Part shown: positions 5,893 through 5,971 of the stretch, in pieces
Numbering within the stretch: the first letter of the stretch is position 1
Layout: each line of letters starts with the position of its first letter
DNA from: Bacteroidales bacterium
GTDB taxonomy: Bacteria > Bacteroidota > Bacteroidia > Bacteroidales > UBA932
DNA length: 5,971 nucleotides
Direction: 5' to 3'
Assembly: GCA_018433265.1 (NCBI GenBank)
Contig: JAHDRO010000036.1
Coordinates: forward strand, 1-5,971
Translations under genes and position numbers: made by a program
The notes under the pieces: generated by a model
Told to the model about the DNA's origin: nothing
Database searches by the model: none
What the model saw: only the letters and a program-made list of their open reading frames with translations

Positions 5893-5971
5893 TTAATATC
5901 CAGGGTTTTGTACAAGATTTGGGTTTGCGCCATTCGGCTGAGCATCTGTTAGGGGGATTCTGGCAACCACC
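5893..5971 (-). CDS. SusD/RagB-family lipoprotein, extreme C-terminus (partial, 5' part outside window)
   Basis: Only the last 25 residues are present: VVARIPLTDAQPNGANPNLV then QNPGY and TAA at 5895-5893. The ending ARIPL...NPNLVQNPGY is the conserved tail of SusD-family proteins, the surface lipoproteins that act as a lid on SusC transporters and capture glycans or other ligands. The gene is transcribed leftward into the small lipoprotein gene 11 bp away. A susC partner is expected to its right, beyond the window. It belongs to a separate operon from the susC at the left end, because a terminator and two IS remnants lie between them. Too little is visible to suggest a substrate. Confidence 0.88.
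   Translation of the reverse strand, partial: VVARIPLTDAQPNGANPNLVQNPGY

Noticed and set aside
1..5971. CRISPR arrays, tRNA or rRNA genes, toxin-antitoxin or phage-defence genes
   Set aside because: No regularly spaced repeats, cloverleaf-like sequences or defence-type protein motifs were seen on either strand.

Overview
The window looks like a chromosomal segment of a Bacteroidota (Bacteroidales-type) genome. The flanking genes are AT-rich, lack Shine-Dalgarno sites, and belong to the SusC/SusD nutrient-uptake and FecR anti-sigma families that are typical of this phylum. The two insertion-sequence remnants in the middle also resemble Bacteroidota elements. I found no RNA gene, CRISPR array or clearly new system. 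The interest lies in how mobile elements have damaged a regulatory locus.

Left part (1-2724, minus strand): a two-gene unit read leftwards. An anti-sigma factor of the FecR family comes first, followed after 20 bp by a SusC-type TonB-dependent receptor whose 3' part runs off the window. The receptor carries an N-terminal STN signalling domain, so the pair fits a cell-surface signalling system in which receptor, FecR and an ECF sigma factor act in series. The sigma gene is normally just upstream of fecR. It is absent here, because an insertion sequence begins only 139 bp upstream of the fecR start.

Middle (2864 to about 4309, plus strand): an IS3-family element with orfA and orfB, an A7 slippery run, recognisable terminal inverted repeats and a full DD(35)E catalytic triad. 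OrfB seems to have lost the start of its N-terminal region by an internal deletion that also changed its frame, so the usual -1 frameshift would no longer make the OrfAB fusion. Directly after it (about 4341-5047, plus strand) lies the 3' remnant of an IS4-superfamily transposase (IS1634-like in my judgement). Its 5' half is missing, and it carries two extra-base frameshifts and an in-frame stop.

Right part (5197-5971, minus strand): the end of another Sus-type operon. It comprises the last 25 codons of a SusD-family lipoprotein, a small lipoprotein gene 11 bp downstream, and a strong intrinsic terminator with a 15-bp perfect stem about 50 bp after the last stop. The simplest reading is two neighbouring Sus-like loci read in the same direction, with the junction between them (probably including the sigma gene of the left locus) replaced by degraded mobile DNA.
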